DNA of 64,000 bases from Vombatus ursinus (GCF_900497805.2 NW_020954599.1:44739457-44803456); one strand, 5' to 3'. Counted from the stretch's first letter, positions 22,546 to 33,990 are shown. Notes: generated by a model from the letters alone, not told the origin. Translations and numbers: made by a program.

Positions 22546-23411
22546 TAAGCCGCTTTGGAATGTGTTCTATGAGTACCGTATTAATATTTATGGAATATCA
22601 GTATAATATCAATCAGTATAATATTAACTCCTTGGGGAAGTTAATCTATTCAGCTTTAGCACTCTGCCTTAGGATTGAGCTACACTAACTGGTGGCTGAG
22701 TGAACGAAAACTAATTTAACACATTGTATCTAACTGAATTCACTGTTTTGTTCTTGGAGTAGTGAACAATTTAGTAAGTCAGTTCTACTATAACACTTAT
22801 TTTGAAAGCATGAATTTTTTCTAACGTGATTGATACATAACTCAAATTTTGATTTTGGCTATGAACAATTTTTTTTTAAATTGAGAATGCAGAAAATGGC
22901 ATTGCTTCATAATAACTCACAAACTGCAACCTTTCTGACATCCACTTCTACAAATAAACTTCAGGTCTTTGTCAAGGTAGAATATCATATTTGTTGCATA
23001 TCTTCTGGTGCAGTAGGAGCTATGGATAGAGGAGGGCTGGTCAGTGCTCCCAACACACCTTTTGCCATAGCCTCTGGTCCTTGGAGCCCAGAGTTTCACC
23101 TTGCCCAACCTACACAAGACTGCCAAGATAGACCCCAAGGGAATGGGGTACAGGCTAAGTAGCAGTCTGAGATGGAGTCACTGCCTCTATTTATTGTAGA
23201 ACTGATATATTTCTTAACCATTTAGTATGCAAAAAATTGTGTGGCTATTTTTATTAGGTTTTTATCTCTTTTTTTAATGTGTCACTACTGAAATTTTTAG
23301 CATTTTGCCTTTCACCACAGTTTCCCCACAAGCCTTATGGCTTTAACTACATGATTTTGCATAGCAAAGTGATTTTTAGGAATGAATATGCCTCTTAATA
23401 GCAAAACTGAT
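22546..23411. other. Unassigned stretch with a 110-codon frame
   Basis: Plus frame 22830-23162 has no recognised motif. Its second half (23005-23165) is less AT-rich than its surroundings. Not called as a gene. Lies between the two copies of the local duplication. Confidence 0.4.
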
Positions 23412-23535
23412 CTTGCTCTTTCTACTGCATTAGAAGCATGCTAGGGCTTCTTAAGAGAACTAAGTTCTATTTCTGACTTTCCCATTAATTTGTAGGGTGA
23501 TTTTAGGCAAGTCTTGTCTCTCCAACTACCATTGC
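23412..23535 (+). repeat. Local duplication copy B (MIR-like core)
   Basis: 'tttctactgcattagaagca', 'aactaagttctatttctgac', 'aatttgtagggtgattttag'. Roughly 80% identical by eye to 22420-22545, about 990 bp upstream, with a small deletion in one copy. Confidence 0.6.
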
Positions 23536-23559
23536 TACTAGAAAGGGAATCAATTGCCC

Positions 23560-23722
23560 TTTGGATCTCCTTATGACTCCTCAGACTCAAATTTCCTTCT
23601 TGGTTCCCACTGCTCTATATTGTGTTGTATCCCCCATTACGGCCGATCTCACCTTTGTATTTGTCTCTCCACAGCCTCAAACAAAGTAAGTCCTTAATAA
23701 ATACTTATTCATTTATCCATGG
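23560..23722 (+). repeat. L2 3' end
   Basis: 'ctcctcagactcaaatttcc' to 'cctttgtatttgtctctcca' and 'agtaagtccttaataaatac' follow the L2 3' UTR order. Confidence 0.65.
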
Positions 23723-23884
23723 GAAATCATTAGACAAGAATTACACAGAATGAGAAGCTGAGGAGAGCTCTCTCATCAGTAGAGGGAGTACTAATACCTA
23801 TCAATTTCTTGCGGTAAAAGTAATTGGAAATGTCCAAGGACAACTCTAATTTTTACAAATTTCTTGGAATATTCCATTGTGTTT

Positions 23885-23942
23885 TGAGAAATAACTAGGA
23901 AGGACTAGATGATCTCTAAAATCCTTTCCAGCTGTAAAGGTG
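23885..23942 (+). repeat. SINE 3' tail fragment
   Basis: 'ggaaggactagatgatctct' and 'atcctttccagctgtaaagg' match the marsupial SINE end. Confidence 0.65.
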
Positions 23943-25212
23943 GGGTTGACTAATATTTAACCAAATCAGACACTGCACTTAAAATAAGTGATAAGACACT
24001 AAATCAATCAATCATGGACCTTAGACTAAGAGTGTCTTTGAAAACCATCTGAGGAGATGAAATGATGCCAGATTGAAGTCTGTTTCACTTGGCTGAAGGA
24101 TTTAGTCTCATCCTCTGGGTCCTGTATAAACATAGCTGGATTCAGAGAATTCCAGAGGTTGAAACAAGTTTGGCTTTTCAGCACTTCCCAGAATAGAAAC
24201 TGCCTGAGGGGGAAGGAGAAGCCTTATCTTTGACCTTCACTTAGGTCTGCTTCCACCCCCACCCTGTTTTGGCTGGAGGAGGGTCTCCTGAACTTTCCCA
24301 AGGGTGTTGAACTTCCCATTTTCCCTTTAGTGTCCTAGTGGTAATCTAGTGATATTCTTGGATCAATTGATGTCAGTGTCTGCATCGGGAGCCAAGGACA
24401 GAAGGCATGTGGATTCGTGGCTCCACAAGGAGTCCACAATGAAACTACACCATATTTAAGGGAAATTTCTTGAACAGTCTACAAATGGGAAAAAGGACTT
24501 TCAACGACCAGGAGATGTGATTTTCCCCTTTACCACATGTACTCTCTAAAGCTTGAGCCCACTTCCCCCTGGACTCTATAGGTACTTGTGATTAGAGAAT
24601 GTCACTGACTTCTTTTTTTTGAGGGGGGGGATTTGGGCAGGGAATGTTTTATATTAATTACTCTTACTGTATGTACTACATTTATAAATACTCCTTGCTA
24701 AAAAGTAACTTAAGACTGACTGGACAAATAAAAAAATTTTCAAATGACGCTTTGGGAAACATACCACTGGAGACTTGAAGTGATGGCATCAGAGAATCAC
24801 TCCTTACCCCTTAGAGGTACATCTAGAACCCTGAGGGGAAGATGTAGCCCTGTTTGGGGGATCCGACTTTTTAGTGAGAGTGGGAGTTGGGGTAAGGATC
24901 CTTGGAGTTTATTTGGGCTACACAGCTCTAAAAGTCTATGTACTACATTTAGTTTTAAGTCAAGTCAACAACTGGGATAATCCAATTGTAATAATAATCT
25001 TGGCCTCTAGGGATCTTTTTGTAGTACACTAATTTCTTTGCTTCAGAAGGGGTTGATTCCCCTTATCCATTATAATTTTGTTGGTATTATTTGTTTCTTC
25101 TTTCTTTTGAATTATCCTTTTGACTTAGCTGTCACATGTCAGTCACCCCATTACATTAGTCTGGCTGACCTAAGCCACCTGCAGATACTTAGTTTATTTT
25201 ATAGTCTTTAGG
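23943..25212. other. Long unassigned stretch
   Basis: About 1.3 kb, no element recognised. A 78-codon frame at 24744-24980 has no motif. A G-rich run lies at 24621-24630. Confidence 0.4.
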
Positions 25213-25350
25213 AATAAAGATTTGGCTGTGTAGTCCACATGACATGGGTTCAAGTCTTGTCACTGACACATATTGGCTGTGTGACCCTGGTCAAATCACT
25301 CAATCTTTCAGTGCCTTAGACCACTCTCTAACTCTAAATTTCAGAGGAAA
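25213..25350 (+). repeat. SINE fragment
   Basis: 'tgacatgggttcaagtcttg' (B box), 'attggctgtgtgaccctggt' and 'atcactcaatctttcagtgc'. The head is diverged. Confidence 0.7.
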
Positions 25351-26318
25351 TTTTCTATACTAATGAAATCACAGGTCTTGATCTTTCCCATTCTTTCCAT
25401 CCCCATTCTTATGAACTGAACCTTTGTGGCCAAATAGAATGGTATGTATGATAATTTAAATGAATAAGAAGAGTACTGCAATTTATTCTCAACATAAAAA
25501 TTAATACAGGATCATAGAATTAGAGCTGAATAGCTAATAACTAGCAGAACGAGGTTTTGAACCCCACTCTTCTAGACCCAAATCGAATGGGCTTTTTCTA
25601 TTATACTATACTACAGCCAGGGTTTGTTACCCCCTCAAAGCTCAAATTTGATACATCAAACCTAAGTGTCACTTTTTTAAAAAAAATTTCATTAGGAGAT
25701 AAAGACTATTCATTTGGAAAGAGAAAGTTAACTTTATGCAGACAGAGCTATAAAAAAATCCATCTTTTTTCATTTCATAGTTTTTTCCACACCAAAAAAA
25801 AAAAAGGATCTTAAATGGAGTAACCATGTATGTGAGGGAGAACTTTACAAGCAGATAAGTCTTTTCACTGTTGAATGAGTGCCAAAGCCAAACATGCAGT
25901 TTATTTTTAAAAGAAGGAGCGGTTATCATTCACAACATACCACTTCTTCTTGACTCATACCAGTCAAAATTAATGGCTAAAAAATTTGACTTGAGTTTAA
26001 AACAGATCTTAAAAACTAAAACCTGATCATTATCAGGCCACTATTGGAGAAAGTGGCATCTCTATGCCAAAGACAGCTATCTGTTAATAAAAGAAAGGAG
26101 TTGCACTTTAGAAAATCACATTGTAGACTAAAATACTCCAATTTAAATCACTCTTCATACAGTGTAATCTACATGAATGAACATAAAATAAAAAGATTAA
26201 GAAATAGATGGCTTTATTCAAATTAGTTTGGGATCGAATCATTGGACAATAGTCTCATTTGGGCCATATCCCCATTGATTTTTCACTGTTTCCACTATGC
26301 TAGTGCAATACTTTTCAA
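25351..26318. other. Unassigned stretch
   Basis: AT-rich. Overlapping opposite-strand frames at 25557-25929 are shaped by poly-A/T runs and are not supported. 'aggatcatagaattagagct' near 25508 and 'gaggttttgaacccc' near 25550 may be a very short antisense SINE remnant. Confidence 0.4.
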
Positions 26319-26640
26319 TTATATTCAATAAATGTCTATTATGTACAAGGAAAGGAGGGTGGGTAGGAAGGAAAAAATGAAAATAGAGTCTCTCTGTAAG
26401 GAGCTTGTGTTCTAGTGCTTGGATTTTGGGGGTACTGGACTGAGAGGAGATGATGTATACATAGGTTTTAAGACAAATTAGGTTGTGATGCGACAGGTCA
26501 AATGGCGAGGGGAAAGGATCTCTTCTAGGTGGGGAGATCAGGAAAGCTTCACAGGAGAAAAGACAGCTGAGCTGGGTCTTAATGGAAGGCAACAGTTTCA
26601 GCTGGAAGATGTTGGTAATTCTGTTTTAGGCTTCAAGGAT
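26319..26640 (-). repeat. L2 3' region, antisense
   Basis: Starts at the inverted tail ('tattcaataaatgtctatta'), then 'gtaaggagcttgtgttctag' and 'gaaagcttcacaggagaaaa' to 'gagctgggtcttaatggaag', the complement of the L2 3' UTR and ORF2 end. A 117-codon minus frame here (26239-26592) is L2-derived. Confidence 0.7.
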
Positions 26641-26789
26641 GGTGCATACAAGTAAATCAAGAGAGCAGGATGAGATTGAGAACAGTAGATTTGAGGAGAA
26701 GACTGTGTCCTGGTATCACCAGTGCCTAGAGCAGCGAGATGCAGGAGGCATTTGACAAACATTTACTTGTTGAATTGGATTGGAACAGT

Positions 26790-26965
26790 TCTAGTTTGGC
26801 TGGAATGCTTGAATGCACAAATTCATACACATCTGTGCTTTCAGAGTACTTGGATTCAAATCCCAACCTTGCCACTTGGGGCAAGATGCTCTGGGCCAAA
26901 ATTTCCGCATGGCTTAAAAGAAGGGGTTGGATGAGAATGCATGTTAAGGTAAGGCGCTTCCCAAC
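26790..26965 (+). repeat. SINE, diverged
   Basis: 'agtacttggattcaaatccc' (B box), 'ccttgccacttggggcaaga', 'agaaggggttggatgagaat'. Overlapping plus frames of 70 and 111 codons span it and are therefore not host coding. Confidence 0.7.
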
Positions 26966-27254
26966 TCAAAAACCACCTCTCTATGCCTGCCTACCCTGGG
27001 TGACTCTTGTCCATGTCCTTGTTTGCCAGAGGGGGTTCCTTCAAAGTCTTAGGGCCTCCCTCTTTTTCTCCTGACATCAAGAGGATACAAATGAAGCACC
27101 CGTTCTGGCTGATAACACTTCTTGCCACATGGCCAGCCCAGTAGCCATGGCTTCATTTTTTGTTTTGTACCCCAGAACTTAGTACATAGGGAGGTACATG
27201 TTAAGTGTCTACCATATGCCAGGCACTGTGCTAGGTGTACTTTACAAATAATAT

Positions 27255-27692
27255 CTCATACTAATATTACTAATAATATCTAGTATTTATACAGCTAGTA
27301 TTTATATAGTACTTTATTATGTATCATATATGTTATATATAATAATTTCATTGTATCATGTAGAATATGTTATTACATATAACATAATAATATGCCATGT
27401 ATCAATACAATTTATAGAATAACATATTATTATATACCATATATAACAATGTTATTATATATTATAGTATATTATATATACACTTATACAGCATCTCATT
27501 GGATCCTTACAACAACCCTGGGAAGTAGGTGCTATTATTATCCCCATTTGAAAGCTGGGGAAACTGAGGAAAACAGAAGTTGAATGACTTGCCCAGGGTC
27601 ACAGAGCTATTAAGTGTCTGAGACTGAATTTGAACTCAGGTCTTCCTCACTCAGCGCTCACCCCTCTATTGACTGACTGCACCAGCCTCTAA
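27255..27692 (-). repeat. THER1 SINE, antisense, with AT-rich expansion
   Basis: The 3' end is at the left ('aatatctagtatttatacag'), followed by an AT-rich expansion of TATA and ATAT units (about 27290-27480). The standard body then resumes: 'acaacaaccctgggaagtag', 'gcccagggtcacagagctat', 'ttgaactcaggtcttcctca'. The left flank (27196-27250, 'accatatgccaggcactgtg') also resembles an inverted L2 or SINE tail. Confidence 0.75.
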
Positions 27693-28029
27693 GGATCCAC
27701 TTAACAAATGTTTGCTGATTGATTAATTGTTTGATCTTTTTCATTCATACATTTCTCTGACTACATACTTTACTCTAGCTTTTCTTTGAAGTTCCTTATT
27801 TGTTATAAATTGCAGCCTGTTCACACCCACCATGTACCTTGCCATCGCTCTCTGTATAATATTCATTTTTATTCTTCAAAGACTGCAATTTTGCATGATT
27901 TATAACCATACAACAATACTGGTAGAATATCGGTATTGAAATGCAGCAGTAGATATAATTTTGTGAGAAATTTGATCATCTTGTATTGCAATACTAATGA
28001 CAAGTGTTTGTAAAAAAAAAAAAAGACCA
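27693..28029. other. Unassigned stretch
   Basis: Nothing recognised except an A run at 28012-28024 immediately before the RTE fragment. Confidence 0.4.
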
Positions 28030-28212
28030 CAATGAAAATAATTTCGGTTTATGCACCAATACGTAATACAGAGAATGAAGAGAAATTACATGAAGACCTG
28101 GATAAAAATTTCCCAAAGGAATCACCTTCTGTTTTCATACTCAGGGAATTCACTAAAAAAGCAGGAATAGGTGAGGATGGTGAGAAATATATCAGACACC
28201 AGTGCATGAAGA
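28030..28212 (+). repeat. RTE-type LINE, endonuclease-domain fragment
   Basis: Encodes a 62-residue open piece beginning MKIISVYAPIRNTENEEK and including KAGIGEDGEKY. This matches the RTE apurinic-like endonuclease block (ISVYAPT...EEKFYEDLD...GDFNAKVG). The catalytic-type GDFNAKVG is altered here (LREFTKKAG), so it is a decayed remnant. The flanks carry no further RTE sequence. Confidence 0.75.
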
Positions 28213-28310
28213 GCATTTAAAATAAAGCTGGATAAGTAGGTTGTAGCTACATTTTGAAGGGCCTTAAAGTTTGTACTTTGTCATATAAACAATGGGGAAG
28301 CATTATATAT
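28213..28310 (-). repeat. L2 ORF2-end fragment, antisense
   Basis: 'cattttgaagggccttaaag' and 'tgtactttgtcatataaaca' match the complement of the L2 segment found at 41190-41230 ('agggttttgaatggcaaaca'). Confidence 0.5.
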
Positions 28311-29089
28311 TTCTTTGAATATTTTAGCTTTTTTCTTCCCCCAAGTCCCCTCTGATGTCTCTTTATGATGATCCAGGGTTATATAAGATTATGCCATGTA
28401 ACAGAATTTCTGACAGTTTCTACCAAACTAAAGAGGCTCTACATCCAGTGATGGACTTTGTCTACAGACCAAGGACAAATCCAGCTAAATGTGCAGAAAC
28501 TCACCACCAGTAATGAAGGATGAAAGAAGAACTGAATGATGAAGGATTTTTTTTGGCCACAGAAACTTTTGATTCATCTACCAATTTGGAACTTTTGTCT
28601 TTGAAGAAAAAAGGACATACTTGATAACACACAGATTTTTAAAGTATTGATATAAATATTGGCCATTATTTTCATGTTCAGTAAAACTGTGTTTTGAATA
28701 AAAGAAAATGGAAGGAGTAGTTTTATATAGTGATATAAAAACATGAATTTTTCTAAATTTAGAACTTCATTACAAACTGGGTAAATATTGGACACAAACT
28801 GCTATAACTAAAGTAAATTCATCATTTTGCTTATTGTGAATGAAAATAATTGGAAATCAATAAAAGGGTAAGAATGTTCTGAATAAATGAGTGAAGAAAT
28901 CTAGAAAAAAAACTATTTTTATTCTTTGGTTGAATTGGAATGAGGATTAGGATTTGTACAATAATTTAAAACAATAATTTAAACCATAACAATAATTTAC
29001 AAACAATAATTTAAAAATTCTATTAAATTTGTGTTCTGTAAAATGGTAAATTATGTTTTACCTGTAAGAACTGTAGGTGGCCGAAAGGG
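28311..29089. other. Unassigned stretch
   Basis: AT-rich, no recognised element or gene. Confidence 0.4.
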
Positions 29090-29385
29090 CAGTGGAAAGA
29101 CATTTAATGGATATAAGTAGGCTGTGGTGTATTACTATTGATGATTGGCCTCAGGAAGTAGAAAAAAAAACATATCACTGAGGCCACATATGACTAGAAA
29201 AGGAAGTGGGTCAGTCACATTTTGAGAGTGAAGGATAACAGATGTATAGCCCTAGTGCTGCTCTGGTATTCCTGAAATACTGAAAGAGTCATAGCATTTC
29301 CATCAAACTTAATGGAACATCTATGAAGGATTTATTCAAAGACAATAAGAAGTGAACTAGAATTGAACAGTACAAGAAGTACAAT
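29090..29385 (+). repeat. RTE-type LINE, ORF C-terminal fragment
   Basis: One frame reads KWVSHILRVKDNRCIALVLL, matching the RTE C-terminus KWAGHVARMKDNRWTARVLDW. An in-frame stop follows shortly. It lies about 0.9 kb downstream of the RTE endonuclease fragment on the same strand, so the two could be ends of one deleted insertion. Confidence 0.65.
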
Positions 29386-29835
29386 TGTACAAAAGTACAA
29401 TTGTTGATCCATTTAGATAGCCAAGTATGACTGTTTTAATAGTACATATAAAATTGCTTTGCTATTGTGGTAACAGATGAGTTTATAGAATAAGGACAAA
29501 GATTGAACCAATAAAATAATCTTTATGATATTTGCATATTTTATAGTTCTATTTTTTAAAAGCAAGTTTAAATGATCGACTAAAGTAAGTTTAAAGGAGT
29601 TGGAATCAAACTTTAGGGATCTAAAACTTTGAAAATGCCTTATAAAGGTAGCCACTAGGTGGCAATATGAACCCCCCAAATGGCAACATCAATCGTGGGG
29701 GAAACACACATTTATTTCCCTGGTGCATGAATCTACTGTCCACTCCTCAGAAAGGCTTTTATGCTTTAATACGGAATTAAGGAAAAAAGAGAAGCAGTTC
29801 TTTAACTGTGTATCTTTGATAATCAGGGGCAGAGC
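29386..29835. other. Unassigned stretch
   Basis: No element recognised. The 88-codon minus frame (29413-29679) lacks motifs. Confidence 0.4.
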
Positions 29836-29976
29836 TTTTCTTTTTCTCTCTTCTTTTTTCTTCCTTCCTTCCTTCCTTCCTTCCTTCCTTATTTCCTTCC
29901 TCTCATTTTTCTCCCTTTCTCTTTCCCTCCCTTTCTCTTTTCCTCCTTCCTCCCTTCTTCTCTTTCTTTCTTTCCC
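29836..29976. repeat. Polypyrimidine tract with (TTCC)n
   Basis: Nearly pure C/T on the plus strand, including about eight TTCC units at 29860-29890. Explains the low-complexity Ser/Phe/Leu and Glu/Arg/Lys frames on either strand. Confidence 0.95.
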
Positions 29977-30899
29977 AGGTACATTACACATACACATGGC
30001 AAAATACTTAAGTATTTCAGTAAATTTATTTCCTTCCTTTGCCTTACATTTATTTAACTGTAAAAAAGCATAGTCAGTAAACTAGCAAAACAAAACAAAT
30101 AGTAAAGCCCTCCACAAATTGTTTAAGCATACCAAGGGATGTATGTGTATCTGTGTGTTCGCATGTGTGCATGGGTGACACACATATAATTCAGTTTATC
30201 AGAAATCTCAATATCAAACTTTTGCAAACATGGTATTTCCAATAATTCAAAGATTTCCCTAAAGGAAATGATAAACATAAAGACTGCCAAGGAAAACCAC
30301 TACCTCTCCTTAAGAAAACAGTGTTTTTCTTAAAATAAGTCAAGGGGAGGAAAAAAAAATATGTTTGGTGAATGAACATAAATCTCATACAGGAGTGTGT
30401 TCATCAAATAATTACAGTGCTTGGAAATTACAGTTAAGATTTGAGTGGGAGGGCAGGGAGCAGTGTTTGAATACTACCGACCCAAATAAATGAATATAGG
30501 TAGACCACTTCATTGCCATGGGATAACTATCTGGTCTATATAGAGGCACATTCATCTTGTACTATACTAACTGGGCTGGCTACCAACACATTTTTGGGTA
30601 CAATTCAAGGTGTTGACCCTGTTGTAGAAAGCCGGTTTGCTTTAGGTCCCTGGTTACTTTCAAGTTAGCTTCTCTCCTTCTATTCTCTTCTGGTAGCTGA
30701 CATGGGCTGCTGTGATCATTCTTAAGCCAGAGCTTGTGTTATTTAGAAGAATACTGAGAGTTTTCCCACCAAAGTATATATTTTGTTTAGGATGTGGGTG
30801 CTGGAAAACTGTTTAGATTGGTATCATGATATCCTAATTAGTATAAATTAATATATTAATGAAGTGATTATATAAATATCTGTTCTTAGCATTGTTAGC
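29977..30899. other. Mostly unassigned; possible LINE C-terminus at ~30570-30640
   Basis: The only hint is 'gctaccaacacatttttggg' followed by 'tacaattcaaggtgttga', which would encode WLPTHFWVQFKVL. That resembles the HWLPVRFRIQFKVL ending of CR1/L2-clade LINEs. It is too short to assign. The rest holds nothing recognised. Confidence 0.35.
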
Positions 30900-30915
30900 A
30901 AAAAAAAGAAAAGGG

Positions 30916-30966
<51 letters not shown>

Positions 30967-30976
30967 AAAAGAAAGC
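30900..30976. repeat. (GAAA)n microsatellite
   Basis: About 13 consecutive GAAA units flanked by A- and G-rich sequence. Confidence 0.97.
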
Positions 30977-31239
30977 CTGCAATTATCTATAGATAACTGA
31001 CTGATAGACAACAAATGCTTGCCCAGGAAAAATTCCCTTAGAAGAGGAGTGAATTTACCAGGATGCTGTAAAGAGCACATTCGTGAGATTCCTTGGATTC
31101 TATAGTCTTTTAGAGCTGGTAAAACTAGTGCAGCTATATCCAAGTTACACGTTTTAGTTATGAGCTGAATACTTGTTTCTCAACTAGAATAAAATAATTT
31201 TTGCCGAAGGGCAGCGTTTGGTTAAGAATTCACTCAGTC

Positions 31240-31308
31240 ATTAAGTAAAGGTGTTAGACTAAGTGGACTTACATTTAAGGCATATTTCAGCTTGAATAGT
31301 CTGTGATT

Positions 31309-31310
<2 letters not shown>
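31240..31310 (+). repeat. SINE 3' tail fragment
   Basis: 'aaaggtgttagactaagtgg' and 'tatttcagcttgaatagtct' match the SINE end. It directly precedes a CA repeat. Confidence 0.5.

Positions 31311-31349
<39 letters not shown>
31311..31349. repeat. (CA)n microsatellite
   Basis: About 38 bp of uninterrupted CA. Confidence 0.97.
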
Positions 31350-31351
<2 letters not shown>

Positions 31352-31739
31352 CTTCTAGAGACAAAAAGGGCAGAGAATGAGTGTTTCACATTTCATTTTT
31401 CAGATTTCCATTCTGTATGAATTATCCAAATCTGAAGGACAAAACATGTTGGGAATTGAAATGATAGTTTTACAAAAGAATTCTTAGTTTAAAGCAGAGC
31501 CTTAGACCACTGGACTATATTGCCTTTAGAGAAAACATTAAAAAAATTATTCTAGCAGAACAGGAACATGGTTTAAAGACTATGAGCATACATTATTTGA
31601 AAGAAAAGGAACTCAGAATCAGAAAACATGTTCAAATTGAAAATTAAAAATTACTTTCAGGCCAACTTAACTAGAAATAGGTTAGAATGAAAATTAGTAA
31701 ATTTATGCTCCATTTTTATTTAAAACTATACTGAAGAGG
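31350..31739. other. Unassigned stretch
   Basis: AT-rich, nothing recognised. Confidence 0.4.
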
Positions 31740-32700
31740 CAACTAAAACCTGACTGAATTGGAATTCGAAATAAAATTCATACTGACATACCATCATATT
31801 GGACTGTACATGCTTTGAGATACATTGGTCATGACCCAGCCATGTCCTATCATCCAGTGCAAGTGCAATTCTTATCCATGGACATACATAAACTTTCACA
31901 GAAATCCAATGTCCTAAAGACCCTTCTCTGTATCTTTTAATATTTCATGGATGCCAATGTATCTTGAAGGCTATTCACCAGTTACTCCTTGCCCTCATCT
32001 GATGGACCCATCTTCTTTTCTGGCCACATACTTGCTTGATGACATCTTTTATGTCATTTCATAATATAGTTAATCATTGGTAATGTTCTGCAGTGCCTTA
32101 CATTCTTCATGCACCTTTACATTGCTGGAGGGGCACCTGTAATTTTGATTCTTCTGAGATTGTGGGGTTTTGGCCAGATAGCATTACCGAGAGAATATTA
32201 CTGTTAAAAAGGATGGGTTTTGGCAGCAGAGAAAAATTTGGGGCCATCAATGGCCCTGAACAATTTCTAAAATGTAATCCAGTACATTTTCCTCTGTTTC
32301 AATTCTGGGTCCATATTGTTGTTCACTTTTAGTGTCTGTATGAGACACAAGTACTATTGGAACAATTCATGACTCCATGTCATGATCTGGGTACAATGCT
32401 TTTATTTCCTGTATACATTGCTAGTCTTATCTATTTTGAGGGACTATGAATCTCAGCAGTGTTCTTGGGCTCAATATAATCAGGACAATTCTATTTGCAA
32501 ACAGAAACATCTGAAGGACCTCATTATCTATAGGGAGTTTCTATTATATTTGCATTTTGTATAGCACATCCACCATGATATTGGTGATCACCTTTGGCAA
32601 ATATATTTGAGCATTCTATGCCTTCTTTAATAATGATGATCATAGGATCTTTGAACAAAATTCTATCTATGATCATCTCATCTTGTACAGGTTATACAGA
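31740..32700 (-). repeat. RTE-type LINE, RT to C-terminus, antisense
   Basis: On the minus strand, around 32430-32510, one frame reads MFLFANRIVLIILSPRTLL. This matches the RTE catalytic RT block LFADDIVLIA.SPEEL with the catalytic Asp pair replaced (ANRI). Upstream, LFKDPMIIIIKEGIE resembles LFKDPI.INIKKGVRQ. Many stops and frame changes elsewhere mark it as long dead. Open frames on the opposite strand (32093-32332, 32382-32564) are shadows. Confidence 0.65.
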
Positions 32701-33040
32701 ACTTAAGCAAAAGGATTCCCTAGAGAATAATTATAGCTCATGCACCAACATCTGTAGAGAATAAAGAAATAGGAAAATCAATAAGAACTTGGCAATATCC
32801 TCCAATTACAATCAAAATACAACTTGGCATTCAGTGTCTTCATTGTAAAGATGGGCATAGAGAAAGATGCTGAAAAAAATGGTGGAATATATGGAACTCA
32901 GACCTGAAAGAGGCCACAAACTTATAGATTATTCAGAAGATTCATATCCTACATAACATAAATACTTTATTCAAGACAAGAATCAGGAGGACCCATGACA
33001 TTATGAGTGCCAAAATTTTAGCAAAAAGTGAAATTGATGA
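32701..33040. other. Unassigned stretch before HAL1 block
   Basis: May be further decayed RTE sequence. No clear motif. Ends in a T run where the minus-strand HAL1 element begins. Confidence 0.35.
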
Positions 33041-33124
33041 TTTTTTTTTTAATGGTTCAATCTGTATTCAGACACCATCAGTTCTTTCTCTGGGGACGGA
33101 TAGCATTTTTCATCCTAAGTCTTT

Positions 33125-33281
33125 TTTTTTTTTCTTTTTCTTTTTAGGCAGTTGGAGTTAAGAGACTTGCCCAGGGTCACACAGCTAGTAAGTGTCAAAT
33201 GTTTGGTCTGAGACTGGATTTGAACTCAGGTCCTCCTGACTCCAGGGCCGGTGCTCTATCCACTGTGCTACCTAGCTACCC
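33125..33281 (-). repeat. WSINE1-type SINE inserted in HAL1 copy 1
   Basis: Poly-T, then 'aggcagttggagttaagaga', 'ggatttgaactcaggtcctc' and 'ctgtgctacctagctacccc'. Flanked by a perfect 14-bp direct repeat 'catcctaagtcttt' (33111-33124 and 33282-33295), and HAL1 sequence resumes exactly after it. The SINE is therefore younger than the HAL1 copy and has a full L1-type TSD. Confidence 0.97.
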
Positions 33282-33299
33282 CATCCTAAGTCTTTCCAA

Positions 33300-33990
33300 G
33301 TTGTCTTGGATTGTTGTATTGCTGAGAATAGCCAAGTCATTGACAGTTAATCATCTTATAATATTACTGTTACTTTGTACTCATTACATGTCACTTTGTA
33401 TCAGCCCACGCAAGTCTTTTCAGGTTTTTCTGATAGCATCCTGCTTATCATTTCTTACAGTACAATAGTATTCCATCAAGGTCACATACCACAACTTGTT
33501 CAGCCATTCCCCAATTGATGGGCATCCCCTCAATTTCTAACTCTTTGCCTCCAGAAAAGAGCTGATATAAGTATTTTTGTACATATAGGTCATTTTCCTT
33601 TTTGTTTTTTATCTCTTTTGAGATACAGACCTGGTAGTGGTATTGCCAGGTCAAAGAGTATGCATGGTTTTATAGCCCTTTGGGCATAGTTCCAAATTGC
33701 TCTATAGAATGATTGAATCAATTCACAATTCTACCAACAGTGCATTAATATCTTATTTTTCCCACATCCCCTCCAACATTTGTCATTTTCCTTTTCTGTC
33801 CTATTAGCCAGTCTAAAAGGTATGAGGTAATACCTCAGAACTGTTTTAATTTGCATTTTTCCAACCAATAGTAAGTTAGAGTATTTTTTCATATGGCTAT
33901 AGATAACTTTGATTACTTCATCTGAAAACTTACATCTGTTGATCATTTATCAATTGAGGAATAGCTCTTATTTTTATAAATTTGATTCAG
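33300..33990 (-). pseudogene. L1 ORF2 C-terminal remnant (copy 1)
   Basis: Two minus frames, 33731-33946 and 33448-33654, carry L1 ORF2 C-terminal sequence: SHMKKYSNLLLVGKMQIKT, CWRGCGKNKILMHCW (start of the conserved Cys/His motif) and GMPINWGMAEQVVV. They are in different frames, so the reading frame is broken between them. Human L1 ORF2p has the same order of blocks (CWRGCGEKGTLLHCWW, then WHIYTMEYY). The endonuclease and reverse transcriptase are not present. Confidence 0.85.

Noticed and set aside
29689-30073. Charged and Ser/Phe-rich frames of 102 and 116 codons on opposite strands
   Set aside because: Produced by the polypyrimidine tract. Low-complexity translation on both strands.
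32840-32890. Short string resembling a CCHC zinc knuckle
   Set aside because: Cys/His spacing is wrong and no adjoining coding similarity exists. I see no retroviral or other LTR element in the window.
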